Origin: GCA-2720975 sp964469565
GTDB taxonomy: Bacteria; Planctomycetota; UBA1135; GCA-002686595
Direction: 5' to 3'
Assembly: GCA_964469565.1 (NCBI GenBank)
Contig: CAYXZD010000013.1
Location: forward strand, 1-64,000
DNA length: 64,000 bases
Below the pieces are notes generated by a model, which was not told the DNA's origin, did not search any database, and worked only from the letters and a program-made list of their open reading frames with translations. The first letter of the stretch is position 1, and every line of letters begins with the position of its first letter. Both the position numbers and the translations under genes were made by a program. Shown in pieces: positions 52,576 through 62,596 of this stretch.

Positions 52576-55164
52576 TCAGTTGAACGTGATGCTCAGACCA
52601 TCCGTGAAGTTTGACGTGGGTCCTAAAACATTATCTCGGAACCATGCAGTGAAGTTCCATGTCTCACCCGGCTGAATGGCCACCGGCGGTGAGAGTGGAA
52701 TCGTTTGAAGGTCGATGGGCACACTAAACGTCCCGCTTGCGCCCGAATTCATGAGTTGGCTGGAGAAGCGAGCAATCGTCCCACCGAGACAGAGATTGCC
52801 CATGGACCCCGGAGGGGACACGCTCAAGCCTTGTGTCTGACTCGCCAAGATGTAGCCGAACTGATTGGGCGGCAGGGAAGCCGCCGTCAAGGTCAGGTCG
52901 TTTTGACTTACCGTGGCGCTTCCTGTCCCAGAGAGGCTCCCCGCTTGGCCCGACGAATTCACAATGGCTGTGCAATAGTTCGTTCCCAATCCGCCCCCCT
53001 GCGGGTCGATGCCCGAGACCACCAGTGCAAAGTCGGTATCAACGGCCCCTGTCTCCACATGGGCATCTTGGTTGATTTCGCTCGCGATGACCTCCACGGT
53101 CCAGGTTCCCACACTTGGGTTTTCCACCTGCACGTTTTCCACCGTGTCAATCGTGTTGGCCTTGCCGCCACTGGTGGACCACATGTTCTTCTTCAAGCCC
53201 TTGTTACCCCAGTACACGTTGCCCGCAGGATCCGTCACCTTCAGGTCGAGATTATTGACTCTGTGCTGCGATGCCGATGTCGTGCCTGGCCAGTCCCGAA
53301 ACACTAGGGTCGCCTTGAACGGATCCGCGCCATCCACCGTGAATGCGTACACCTGGCTAGCGGTCTCCGTGAGAACGTCTGTTTCATCCACAACAAACAT
53401 GCGGTCGCGCAGGTCATACAAGGTCTTGAGGTCGGCATGTCCCCAGCCCTGGTGGGTTCTCGTCAGATCATGATTTGTCCCTGAAAACGTCCACATGGTA
53501 GCCGTGTTGATCAACACAGCCTTGGCTGTGGTGTTCTCAGGTCGGTTGGAGTAGACCGTTGCCCCCGGGGCACTGTTACCAAATAGCCCATCGGACCACA
53601 TCTGATAGAACAAACCTAGGTGGCCGGCAATGATGGGAGTTGCACCTGAGGTTCCTCCAAAGCTAGAGGTGTATCCGCCGCCGAGAGTGGTCGTCAATGT
53701 AGCGTCGTAAAAACTCGAAAGGTCTGGCTTTATTCGGCCATCAGCAGCAGGTCCGATGCTCGCACCAAAGTTCCACTTGTCGTCGTTCTTGGTTTGAGTG
53801 TTTTGATGGTAGGAGGCGCCCACCGAGATTATGTTCTTGGCCCAAGCCTCAGGTCGCGACATCTGATCGCCCGCATTGGACTGAGACTGCAGGATGCTAA
53901 TACGCGAATGATCAAACAGGATGAGGTCCATGTTCTGACTTGTACTCGTGTAGTTCAGCGTGCGCGACCCGCCCCAGCTATTGCTCTGAAGGACACACTT
54001 ATAGGGAGCGGCCTGTAACTCCGAAGTGTGGGTATAACGATTCCCCAGCGCGGCATAGTCCGCAATGACAAGTTTGGCCATCGGCATCGCTCCACGGGCC
54101 GCAGCATTCCCAGCACCCGAACCACATATGATTCCCGAAGTCGAAGTGCCGTGGCTACTCGCACTGTTGGTCTTGTGAACCTTGTAATTCTGCAGGTCTG
54201 GGTGGTTAGTGTCACAGCCGCCATCCAAAACTTCCACTTGCACGCCTTGGCCCAGATAGTTCCCTACCGACTCGACGTAATCACTGCCATGGAACTTGCG
54301 AGCAATGTTCATATCGTTTTCAGGCGCGCTCCACGCATCCAACCACTGCACTCCATCGAGGTGTGCAACCTGCAAAGCCTGGGCACGGGTCAACGTCGCG
54401 CTCATCAAGTAGGTCTGAGGTGTCAAGCTGTGGACGTCACCCCCAATGGCCTCTATCACGGCGGCGACAGGCTGTTGGCCCTCAAGGCCTCGCACCATTG
54501 TCAAGATGTTCAAGCGAGCGCGATCCCCAAGCCCCCACAGTGGATTGGCCGGATCCAAGAGCCCCTCATCGAGCTTGTAGTCCGTGTGAAATGGCCCGAC
54601 CCAACGCACAAAGGGCAGTGCCCTCACTTGCTCCAATTGCGTTGTGTTCATTTGCACAACGTTGGAGTGCTCTGGTAAGTAACGGTGAATCCGTGCTCCG
54701 GTGGCCCGCACACTTACCCGGTAGGCTTCCAAGGCTTGGGTCCAATACTGAACGATGTAGAGCTCGCTTCCCCGCCTGCGTTCGATCACGGCAGGGGCTT
54801 CATCTCTCAAGGGGTCAAAGTGACCTGCCCGCAATAGCAGTTGATAGCCCGTTTCGGTGGGGGGAGTGAACTCTAGGCCATTCACACTGACAGAGTAAAA
54901 ACGCCTCGGCGCATCGACGCCTTGGGACCAGCTGACTCCCACGGCAGGGTGACCAGGAACCCGATGCAGGGCAGCGTTGAATATCTTGTCTTGGCTTACA
55001 CAGATCTGTCGACCACCCTCAGGAGTCGAGACCCTTAGGACGCTGCCTTGATCGTCATGGGTTACAAGGGTTCCGTTGCTTGGAAGTTGAAAGGGGGCCC
55101 CTTCCACCCTGCGAGCTGCGCAAAGTAGAAGTGTGAGGCAAAGGAGGGTGGTTAACTTGTTCAT
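52576..55164 (-). CDS. Secreted subtilase (S8 serine peptidase) with clade-type C-terminal module
   Basis: 862 residues from the ATG at 55164 with a signal peptide; the frame is open to 55338 but without signals. An N-terminal inhibitor-like region (to ~290) precedes the catalytic domain: Asp in VEVLDGGCDTNHPDL, His in SASSHGTSTSGIICGSG, Ser in SSFGGTSGATPIIAGH. A proprotein-convertase-like P-domain follows (ATLVFRDWPGTTSASQHRVN, NLDLKVTDPAGNVYWGNKGL). The last ~130 residues repeat the module at the end of the M64 peptidase: YCTAIVNSSGQAG, PNQFGYILASQTQ, GNLCLGG, TDGLSITF. Extracellular protein degradation is likely. Confidence 0.92.
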   Translation of the reverse strand: MNKLTTLLCLTLLLCAARRVEGAPFQLPSNGTLVTHDDQGSVLRVSTPEGGRQICVSQDKIFNAALHRVPGHPAVGVSWSQGVDAPRRFYSVSVNGLEFTPPTETGYQLLLRAGHFDPLRDEAPAVIERRRGSELYIVQYWTQALEAYRVSVRATGARIHRYLPEHSNVVQMNTTQLEQVRALPFVRWVGPFHTDYKLDEGLLDPANPLWGLGDRARLNILTMVRGLEGQQPVAAVIEAIGGDVHSLTPQTYLMSATLTRAQALQVAHLDGVQWLDAWSAPENDMNIARKFHGSDYVESVGNYLGQGVQVEVLDGGCDTNHPDLQNYKVHKTNSASSHGTSTSGIICGSGAGNAAARGAMPMAKLVIADYAALGNRYTHTSELQAAPYKCVLQSNSWGGSRTLNYTSTSQNMDLILFDHSRISILQSQSNAGDQMSRPEAWAKNIISVGASYHQNTQTKNDDKWNFGASIGPAADGRIKPDLSSFYDATLTTTLGGGYTSSFGGTSGATPIIAGHLGLFYQMWSDGLFGNSAPGATVYSNRPENTTAKAVLINTATMWTFSGTNHDLTRTHQGWGHADLKTLYDLRDRMFVVDETDVLTETASQVYAFTVDGADPFKATLVFRDWPGTTSASQHRVNNLDLKVTDPAGNVYWGNKGLKKNMWSTSGGKANTIDTVENVQVENPSVGTWTVEVIASEINQDAHVETGAVDTDFALVVSGIDPQGGGLGTNYCTAIVNSSGQAGSLSGTGSATVSQNDLTLTAASLPPNQFGYILASQTQGLSVSPPGSMGNLCLGGTIARFSSQLMNSGASGTFSVPIDLQTIPLSPPVAIQPGETWNFTAWFRDNVLGPTSNFTDGLSITFN

Positions 55165-55402
55165 GGTCGGAGCCAACGGGGTCGGACTGGGGAAACGGGG
55201 GGGATCCTGGTCCGCCCCCTTGACCCAAGACTCTACAGTACGCCTGCCAATTCGTGCTTGCGCCAATCCACCAACAAGGCGCTGGACCACATCGCTACAG
55301 GAAAATGCGAAGCGCCGCCCCGCATAGAGACAATCCACAACTCAATTGACCCTAGCCCAGAAGTGACCACACGCCAACGTTAGCGTAGGGTAACGGCATC
55401 CC

Positions 55403-57771
55403 ATGACTCCTGAAGATCACAGCCGCGAACGGGCCGAGGACGTGTTTGACGAATGGTGTGCCCAAGCGCAGAACACCGATGCTGAAGCAAGGCGGGCACT
55501 GGTCCAATCCTATCCTAGGCTCGCGGAGCATTTCACCTCCTTGTTTGCAGCGCTCGATTTAGCAGACAAGGCCCTCGAAGGCCGCAAGATGCCCCCTGAC
55601 CGAGACTCTGTAGCCAAGGAACAGTAAGGTGACTTTGAACTTGGAGTCGAGTTGGGTCGGGGGGGCATGGGAATCGTGTACAAGGCCTTTCAAATCTCAC
55701 TCGATCGAACTGTTGCCCTCAAAGTGCTGCCTCCCGGTATCTCGCTCTCTGAGTCAGCCGTCAAGAACTTCAAGCGGGAAGCCACAACCGTTGCTGCACT
55801 GAGTCATGCCAACATCGTGCCCGTGCATGCTGTCGGTGAAGCGCGTGGGGTTCATTACTTTGCCATGGACCTCATTGAGGGCTGCGCCGTGGACCGCGTC
55901 ATCGATGCCTTGCGGGGCTGTGACCCCGCTGACCTTTCAAAACCGGAGCTAAGCGAGGCTCTCGCAACCAGGCCCTGGAGGAGACGCGCGCCCAACTTGA
56001 AGGGGTCGTTCGATTCCATGAGGGCCAAATCGGCGACGTGGACCCCGAACAACTCGGGGCGAGCTTGATGGGTCTGCTAGAGCGTGAACTCGACGAAGAG
56101 CTGATGCGCCGCGCACTCCCATCCAACCAACAACAAGAAGTGCAAGAACAGTTCGGCCTGGTCCGCTCATTCCTTCAGCCCACCAGCGTGGCAAGGCAAC
56201 TGCTTCAAAGTGAGTTTCTTTCCAAGACTTCCGCGGCCATCGGGAACGAGTTTGGTGCAAACCCATCCGTCGAAGGTGAACTCAGAGAGACTCTGGCTCG
56301 CAAGTACTTAGAGCTTGGCATGCCTGCGGAGGCTCTTGCCGAGGGCCAACGGGAACTCTCCCTCTTAGGGGGAAACGCAAACACTGAAGCTCGTGCAGTG
56401 TTGACCATCGTGCAGGCCCTTGCAGACCTGGGCCGACCCCACGATGCCCAAGAGCAGCTCTCTCAATGGGAGGCGGGCCTGGGCGGGCAAGAGTCGGACC
56501 CTGTCCTGCATTGGGAAGCCCTGCTGGCTTCGACTTCGTTGCACATCGAGCTGCGCGAGTTTGACTCTGCACGAGCCCGCCTTGATGAAGCCGGCTTTCT
56601 GCTCGAAGGCCAGCAGGACCCGCAGCCAAGGAACCAGTGGCGCATACTCGACTACCGAGCTGAGCTTGCGTTTGCTGAGGGTGAGTACGCCCTAGCTCAA
56701 GAGCTCGCCCGCCAGGCCCTCCAAGGAGCCCAGGAACTGTTTGATCCGACCAGCCGGCAGATCATGGGTGCAGCTAACCGCCTGATCAGTGTGCTAGGTG
56801 CTCTAGACCTGCTACCAGAGGCCATTCTAATGGCAGAGCGTGTACTGAAACAGCGCCAGGAATCCCTAGGGGATGATCACCCCATCGCCCTCACCGCCCA
56901 GGCCAATCTCGGAGCCCTGCTCGCCAAATCAGGAGAACTGGATCGAAGCCACAGGGTGTTCCTTGAAGCCCTTGCCCGTTCAGAGAAGACACGTGGAAGG
57001 CTGCATCTGGATACTCTCATTATCCTGACGGACATAGGGGATGGCCTCGACCTCGGCGGCCAGCCGCGACAGGCCATGCCTTACCTGCAAAGGGCGGTCG
57101 ATGGACTACGGCTCGTGGCTGGAGCCCAGGCCGAACCCACCCTCAATGCCCTCAACGCTTTGGGGATAGCTCACTTCAACTTGGGGTCACTGGATCTCGC
57201 CGAACACTGCTGGCGTGAGACCCTCACCGGGTTTACCGCAATCCTTGGCTCGAGCCACCCGCAGTCCATCTCGGCAAAGAGCAACTTGGCACTACTCCTG
57301 CGCAGGATGGGAAAACTGGAAGATGCCAAGGCCCTTTCCCTCGAAGTGCTTGAAAGCCACCGCACCAACGTTGGAGAGAGCCACCAGAGTAATCTCATCG
57401 CTCTGTGCAACCATGGTGCACTACTTCGGGAACTGTCACTCCTCAGTGAGTCCGAGGAGTTCATCTCGAAGGCCATTCACTTGGGTGAGGAGTCTCTCGG
57501 GGAGGGACACTGGTACCTAGGGCAGTTCCTGATTGAGTTGGGGCGGACCCAATATGCGCGCAAGAACTATGCGGCCAGTGTTGCGAGCCTTGAGCGCGGT
57601 TACGCATTGGTTGTAGCGCAACTAGGCGAGTCCAATGCACGGGCCATCGAGGCCGCAGAGGGACTCACGACAATCCTGACAGAATGGAATCACTTAGAGG
57701 AAAGTGACGAACGCACTCGCCAGATCGCTTTGTGGAAGAGCAGATCAGAGCGAGGCGTTGTCGAAGACTGA
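55403..57771 (+). pseudogene. Decayed serine/threonine kinase-TPR gene
   Basis: Pieces of one planctomycete-type kinase-TPR gene in different frames. An N-terminal piece from ATG 55403 (residues 1-74) ends at a TAA. The same frame then resumes with GDFELGVELGRGGMGIVYKA (the Gly-rich loop and strand of the kinase N-lobe), VALKVLPPG with the ATP Lys and a partial C-helix. At about 55950 the kinase stops making sense: the HRDxKxxN and DFG parts are missing. Another frame continues with LEETRAQLEGVVRFHEGQIG and a helical run into a 577-codon TPR region (56038-57771) with DDHPIALTAQANLGALLAK-type TPR_12 repeats. So there was one nonsense change plus a deletion with frameshift. Confidence 0.8.
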
Positions 57772-57781
57772 GCTCGCTGGC

Positions 57782-58717
57782 TCAGGCGCACTTGCGTAGG
57801 TCAAGCCAAGTAATGGCATTGGCTGGGCACGTTGATACGGCAAGGCTGGAGATCTGATCGGGGTCTAGGGTTTCCCCCAATGCTTGCAGGTCCTGGGGGG
57901 TACGGTAGACGAGCCACCAGTCCATGAAAGCCTCCATGTAGCCGCGCATAGGGATTGGCAAGAAGTTTGCGATCATGAGGCGCCCACCCGGTCGCAAGAG
58001 GTCAAACATGGCTTGGGTTAGCCGCGCCGCAGTTCTTGCATCAAGGTAGTCAAACAAACCCATGCTGTAGACAAGGTCGAAGGTGCCGAGTGACGCTTGA
58101 CCCCGCAGGAGTTCCCGCACTGGCTTCTCTACCGTGTCTACGGGTAGGTCGCACAGAGAGCGACGCACTTCGCGCAGACTCTTTCCATCTTGATCGAGGC
58201 CCACCACTCGCCCCAGATTGCCCCCACAGCCACGCTGCGTCATGCGAACTTCACGCATGTGACCACAGGCCACCGAGAGCACCTCAGCCCCCGATGATGT
58301 GTCCGCCAACCGGGAGAGGGCCCGTCCCATGGAAAGTCTACGCTCGCGCACACCGACCGCCGGTGCCTGACTGAGCAGAAGGCGGCTCAGGCGGTGATGG
58401 GGTGCGATGTCATCCTGGACGTGATCGGTCCCGGGTTGGTGATAAAGCAAGTCCATCGTAACTGCGTCCCCTGCATACCCGCGTGGCTTGCTGTAGGCCC
58501 GCTGGGTGACTGGTTCCTGCATAGCGTGCTCAAATAAGGCGTGTCCGCGCACATCCTGGGCAAGCGCTCGCCACTCGTCAGCCGTCTGTGTTTCTCGCGC
58601 GCTGTCAAGGGCATCGAACACAGAGGTCCAGGGTCCCTCAATGGGTTGGCCGTGCTCAATCGCCGCTAGGCAATCGTCCAGTGCGCGAAAGACAGGCATT
58701 CTTGGATTCAAAATCAT
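57782..58717 (-). CDS. Class I SAM-dependent methyltransferase
   Basis: 311 residues, ATG at 58717 with GGAG eight bases upstream. Residues ~1-130 are a helical N-terminal part with RGYAGDAVTMDLLYHQPG, a block shared with putative extracellular-factor 3-hydroxyacid methyl ester biosynthesis proteins. The Rossmann core has the SAM motif as VLSVACGHMREV, acidic motif II as VVGLDQDGKSLREV, and GTFDLVYSMGLFDYL / LLRPGGRLMIANFLP for the later motifs. It follows the OMP-like lipoprotein by 17 bp, so probably one operon. The substrate is not known; a fatty acid or small acid is a cautious guess. Confidence 0.75.
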   Translation of the reverse strand: MILNPRMPVFRALDDCLAAIEHGQPIEGPWTSVFDALDSARETQTADEWRALAQDVRGHALFEHAMQEPVTQRAYSKPRGYAGDAVTMDLLYHQPGTDHVQDDIAPHHRLSRLLLSQAPAVGVRERRLSMGRALSRLADTSSGAEVLSVACGHMREVRMTQRGCGGNLGRVVGLDQDGKSLREVRRSLCDLPVDTVEKPVRELLRGQASLGTFDLVYSMGLFDYLDARTAARLTQAMFDLLRPGGRLMIANFLPIPMRGYMEAFMDWWLVYRTPQDLQALGETLDPDQISSLAVSTCPANAITWLDLRKCA

Positions 58718-58734
58718 TGGAGTTCTCCGAGTGT

Positions 58735-59379
58735 CTAGAAGGAGTAGCCGAGCACAAGGCCTAGCTGGGAATGGTCAAGGTCGAGATTCACTGCGCTGAA
58801 TTCAGCATCCGTGAAGGCAAGCTGCCGTAGATCGAGCCCCATATGAAAGCCCTCGTGAACGTCCACTAGAAAACCACAGTGGGCATAGAGTCCTGCCGAG
58901 CCTTCCGAGACTTTGAATCCCGTCACGCTCAGTTCTCCCTCGCAGTAGGAGAATCCTCCGCCTACATAAGGGCGCAGCAAGCCAACCGGTTCAAACTCAT
59001 ACCGCAGTCCCGCATAGATTTCCTGGGTATTCACCTGCGCTAAGGGAAGCAACTCGTCCGTATCCTCGGACGAAGCGAAGCCAACCTCAAACCCAAGCTG
59101 GCCAGGGTCGCATTGGCTATAGCTGAAGCCAATAACGTCGTGCTCGTCTTTGGGTTTCCAATCACCACTCAGAGTGCGTTCGCCCACGGTGATTTCCACG
59201 TGCTTGGTCTGAGCCATCATTGCAGCCAACATACCGGTGGACTGCGCGGCTTCCGCCATTTCAAGGGGCGCAATGCCACCTGGGGGTTCTAGTTGCGGCC
59301 CAGATCGCTGGGCTGAATTGACATTGATGGACGCACACGAAGTGAGCGTAGCTAATAGGTATAGAGATAAGGGTCGCAT
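58735..59379 (-). CDS. Outer-membrane beta-barrel-like lipoprotein
   Basis: 214 residues from the ATG at 59379 (MRPLSLYLLATLTSC): lipobox LTSC. After a helical linker the rest is amphipathic beta strands as in small 8-strand barrels: EIYAGLRYEFEPVGLLRPYV, GGGFSYCEGEL, SAGLYAHCGFLVDVHEGFHM, ending in LGLVLGYSF with terminal Phe. The combination lipoprotein-plus-barrel is typical of OmpA/OMP_b-brl-type proteins of unknown transport role. It lies 17 bp upstream of the methyltransferase gene and 160 bp downstream of the ECF sigma gene. Confidence 0.7.
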   Translation of the reverse strand: MRPLSLYLLATLTSCASINVNSAQRSGPQLEPPGGIAPLEMAEAAQSTGMLAAMMAQTKHVEITVGERTLSGDWKPKDEHDVIGFSYSQCDPGQLGFEVGFASSEDTDELLPLAQVNTQEIYAGLRYEFEPVGLLRPYVGGGFSYCEGELSVTGFKVSEGSAGLYAHCGFLVDVHEGFHMGLDLRQLAFTDAEFSAVNLDLDHSQLGLVLGYSF

Positions 59380-59538
59380 TGGGGTCACGGGCATAGGTCT
59401 GGTGTGAGTAATGGGCAAAGCCACATGGCTCGCCTTCACAGCAAGAACGCAGGACCAGCACAGGTGTAACCACCAACTCCTGACAATTCCGATGCCGCGC
59501 ACGCGCGCAGAGTCGAATGCAGCGTCGAATGCAGTCCT

Positions 59539-60177
59539 CTAACTAACGAGGTCCTGCCAGTCGCCGAGGAGCTTTCCCAGCCGACGCCGGGCACGGACCA
59601 GCCGCATCCGCACCGCCTCTGGCGCGATTCCCATTTCATCCGCAACTACAGGGGCCGAGTGACCCATCAGATAGGTCAACTGCAGGACCCGTCGATCATC
59701 CTCATTCAGCAGATTCAAGCCAACCTCAAGGGCGCAGCGCTGCTCATCTATCTCAACCGGATCGTCAACCGCGCCCGCCGCAAGCGCGTTTCTCAAGGCT
59801 GGAGCAGCCGTTGCATCGAGGTAGACCGTATCCCCCCGCCTTGCGCGTAGGCGATCCGTCAACAGGTTTCGAGCAGCCCGCATGAGATACCCGCGCAGAG
59901 AGGCTGGATTCTCAAATCGGGGCGCGGGATCTTGCTTCAACAGCCGCAGAAACACCTCACCCGCGAAATCAGAAACTCCCATGCTGGCCCGCTCCATGCG
60001 TTTGGCCCTCAGTTGAGCCTTGAGAGCCCCGATTTCTATCCGTAGGAGCTGGTCGAGCGCGTCTGGATCTCCACTCTCTTGCCAGCGCTCTAGGAGGAGC
60101 TCAGCTGAGTGGGTGTCGGGATGTGGGTCAGTCACAGGGGCTCCAATGGGTACCCCAATGTACCTGCCTAGCTCCAC
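59539..60177 (-). CDS. ECF RNA polymerase sigma factor
   Basis: 212 residues with GTG start at 60177; a GTG at 60135, with GGAG five bases ahead, is an equally good start (198 residues). Region 2: ASLRGYLMRAARNLLTDRLR (core binding and -10 recognition); a short linker; region 4: NEDDRRVLQLTYLMGHSAPV with VADEMGIAPEAVRMRLVRAR, a helix-turn-helix for the -35 element. It is a complete ECF-type factor without extra domains. Typical planctomycete ECF factors of this kind pair with kinases; here the nearest kinase (55403) is broken, and no anti-sigma gene is adjacent. Confidence 0.88.
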   Translation of the reverse strand: MELGRYIGVPIGAPVTDPHPDTHSAELLLERWQESGDPDALDQLLRIEIGALKAQLRAKRMERASMGVSDFAGEVFLRLLKQDPAPRFENPASLRGYLMRAARNLLTDRLRARRGDTVYLDATAAPALRNALAAGAVDDPVEIDEQRCALEVGLNLLNEDDRRVLQLTYLMGHSAPVVADEMGIAPEAVRMRLVRARRRLGKLLGDWQDLVS

Positions 60178-60277
60178 ACAGGCCCAAGAGAATCTCTGTT
60201 ACACCCCGAGCACTCGCCCGTTCAGAGGGGTCCTCGGATCAGTTTTTCTCCCTACGCCCCACCCAAAGTATCAAGTC

Positions 60278-61687
60278 ATGTCAGCCAACCAAGCCCGCCG
60301 AAAAAGCGTTTTCTCCCTGCTCACCGCCTTCACCCTAGGCCTTGCACTGTGCTCTTCCACACACGCACAAGACGATGTGGATCTCCATGCACTCGACGGC
60401 TCCACGGCCCAAGACCAGAAATACGACAGCTCTGGGACACTTGTTCAGGTCCATTCAATCTTCAGGTCCTACGGGAGCCCTCCACCTCCTGATTTGATTG
60501 TCATCCAGAGTTCCACCGACCACGGTCAATCATGGAAGACTCTGTACAAGGGTACCGTCAAGGGCCCCAAGGGAGTTGTTGCTAAGATTCACACCGTTTC
60601 GATCGACCTCGCCTCAGATATCACCTATGCGCCCATCAACTCCCAGGCTTTTGTTAGCGTCGCTGGGCTGGTCGATACGAAGAATGGCCTTGAGCATTTT
60701 GTCGGGGTATTGAAAGGACCCTACACCCAGCCCTGGTCGACCGGCACCTCCTGTGCGCCCGTTGAGGTGTTCAGCCCATCAGGCCTTGGCTCACTCGGCG
60801 CCCGGGCGAGTATTGCTGTCATTCCTAACCGCAAGAGGAGTGATTACATTATTGCGGTCGCACACAACGACGTTTTCATGCGCTGGACAGCATTTGGTCA
60901 AGTCTCGGCGTTCAACATCTTCCTTAGCTACTCCATGGACCGCGGACAGACGTTCCAATGGACGAATAGCCACGAGCTCACCGGAGCCAACGCAGAGCTT
61001 CAAGGATTGCAGGGCGACTCCTTCAATAGGCCCAGCCTTGTCTATGACTTCGTCAACGAGAATTGGGTGTTGGCGTTTGATGTAGAGTTGGACGCTCCCG
61101 GTGCTGCCCCTGACAGAGACGTTGTCGTCTGTAGGGCTCCAGCCTTCTTGCACGCGAGCTGTGGCGCACTGCCCCAAGTCTGCTATGTCGGTCGCCAATC
61201 ACAGACCGGGTTCAAAGGCCAGCAACATCACCCGATGCTTGCGACAAACAATAACATCGTTGTTTTCACTTGCTTGACTGGCGATCCCAATCCCGTCGAT
61301 GGTTCCTATGGCTTGGCGGCCTTCTGGGGTAATCCATACTGGACGCCCTGGCAGCAGGCCTTTCAAAAGGTCGATATTCCATACGGCACCATTGGCAACT
61401 TCCACGACAGGGCCATCACGGCGGGAGACCTTGAGATGCGTGGCAATAAGATGCACTTTGCCGCCACCTGTGTCGTCGACCCTGCTGGTAAGAACCCTGG
61501 ACTCGGCGTACTGCAATTCGAAGCAGACTATCGCAAGCCAGAAGAGTATCGGGTCGATGCGATCAACGATCACCCTGTGCTGCCCTACTATCCCCCCGCA
61601 GTGGCCCTCACCACGAATGGCAGCGGAAAGAAGTATGAAAGCATCCTGTACTTGGACGAAAGGAGGCGCGCGTGGCTGGATGAATGA
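60278..61687 (+). CDS. Secreted BNR/sialidase-like propeller protein
   Basis: 469 residues from the ATG at 60278; the open frame to 60020 is antisense to the sigma gene. Signal peptide MSANQARRKSVFSLLTAF then LGLALCSSTHAQ. Asp-boxes are present: SSTDHGQSWKTLY and LSYSMDRGQTFQW, as in six-bladed sialidase-like propellers. Cys pairs (CAPVEVF, VCRAPAF, HASCGALPQVCY) suggest disulfides. No arginine triad of a true sialidase could be identified, so the enzymatic role is open. Divergent from the sigma gene. Confidence 0.75.
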   Translation: MSANQARRKSVFSLLTAFTLGLALCSSTHAQDDVDLHALDGSTAQDQKYDSSGTLVQVHSIFRSYGSPPPPDLIVIQSSTDHGQSWKTLYKGTVKGPKGVVAKIHTVSIDLASDITYAPINSQAFVSVAGLVDTKNGLEHFVGVLKGPYTQPWSTGTSCAPVEVFSPSGLGSLGARASIAVIPNRKRSDYIIAVAHNDVFMRWTAFGQVSAFNIFLSYSMDRGQTFQWTNSHELTGANAELQGLQGDSFNRPSLVYDFVNENWVLAFDVELDAPGAAPDRDVVVCRAPAFLHASCGALPQVCYVGRQSQTGFKGQQHHPMLATNNNIVVFTCLTGDPNPVDGSYGLAAFWGNPYWTPWQQAFQKVDIPYGTIGNFHDRAITAGDLEMRGNKMHFAATCVVDPAGKNPGLGVLQFEADYRKPEEYRVDAINDHPVLPYYPPAVALTTNGSGKKYESILYLDERRRAWLDE

Positions 61688-61803
61688 ACCCAGCTGGGGT
61701 TCTGACTGAGACACCCAGAGCACTCTTCCGAATCAAAGAGTTACGATTCAGGTCCCACCACGTTCCCTTCAATACCCAAGACCACTATTCCATCCCTCAG
61801 CCC

Positions 61804-62424
61804 ATGCGATTCACAATCATGAAGATCACCCTCACGGCTACTCTTGTCTCGTTCGCCACTCTGGCATGTTCTTGTGTCGCCGATGATTATGGCAGCACCC
61901 CCCCTCAGGCCGAGTCTTCAGGGCACGTTGTCGTCAATGGGCGTGAGCTCAACCAGGCTGACATCGAGGGTTTCATCCAGGTCTATGGGGCTGCGCCCGT
62001 TCCCGGCCGCTACTGGTACGATGCCTCAAGTGGGTTGTTCGGAAGTGAAGGCCAACCCCCGGCGGGCTTCATGTATGCGGGTCACGACCTGGGTGCCCTG
62101 AACGAGGGGGCCTCAGCGGGCCAGCAATCCTTATGGTTGAATGGCCGTCAGATGACGGGCCAGGAAGTCCTCTACCTGGGCCAACTCCTAAACATTGCAC
62201 CCCAGCCCGGCCGTTATTGGTTTGATTCCACCGGTAACTTGGGAGTTGAGGGCAGCCCCTATGCGCTCGTCAACCTGTTCGCGGTTGCCCGGTCAGCCGC
62301 AAGCCAAGGCGGATCCGGCGACAACATCTGGAGCTCCCTCTATGGGGGCGGCAATTCCAATGCAGACAACACCCAAGGGTACGTCTCGGTTCCCGGGCAC
62401 GGCCCGGTGAGTTATGGATTCTAG
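61804..62424 (+). CDS. Lipoprotein with two PGRYW(Y/F)D repeats
   Basis: 206 residues from the ATG at 61804 (61819 is an alternative). Lipobox-like ATLACSC. Two copies of one ~60-residue unit follow: VVVNGRELNQADIEGFIQVY with PVPGRYWYDASSGLFG, then LWLNGRQMTGQEVLYLGQLL with PQPGRYWFDSTGNLGVEG. The repeats are followed by a Gly/Ser/Asn-rich tail. The unit looks like a small surface or cell-wall-associated motif seen in other planctomycete and proteobacterial lipoproteins, function unknown. Stands alone before the DUF1801 gene. Confidence 0.7.
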   Translation: MRFTIMKITLTATLVSFATLACSCVADDYGSTPPQAESSGHVVVNGRELNQADIEGFIQVYGAAPVPGRYWYDASSGLFGSEGQPPAGFMYAGHDLGALNEGASAGQQSLWLNGRQMTGQEVLYLGQLLNIAPQPGRYWFDSTGNLGVEGSPYALVNLFAVARSAASQGGSGDNIWSSLYGGGNSNADNTQGYVSVPGHGPVSYGF

Positions 62425-62538
62425 AGTCATCGGGCTGGGCACAAGAATCAAACCTGTGATCGATTAGGGGTGATGACCCGGCCGGGCCTAGGGCCAGCGA
62501 TTACCCGTTGGTTCTCAAGACTGCTCACCCCCCTAACA

Positions 62539-62574
62539 GAGTGGATCGCTGAGTGGACCGTTGAGTGGACCGTT
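62539..62574. repeat. Three tandem 12-bp units
   Basis: GAGTGGATCGCT, GAGTGGACCGTT, GAGTGGACCGTT in a row, then a decayed fourth (GAATGACC). A short slipped-strand repeat in the gap between the lipoprotein and DUF1801 genes. No regulatory role evident. Confidence 0.7.
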
Positions 62575-62596
62575 GAATGACCAAGCCCACCTTGCT

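Noticed and set aside
54028..54678. 216-codon plus-strand open frame inside the subtilase
   Set aside because: Antisense shadow of a long, clearly supported gene.
55626..55628. TAA inside the kinase-TPR gene as recoding
   Set aside because: It is TAA, not TGA or TAG with a known recoding signal, and the same gene also has a large deletion and frameshift, so it is decay.
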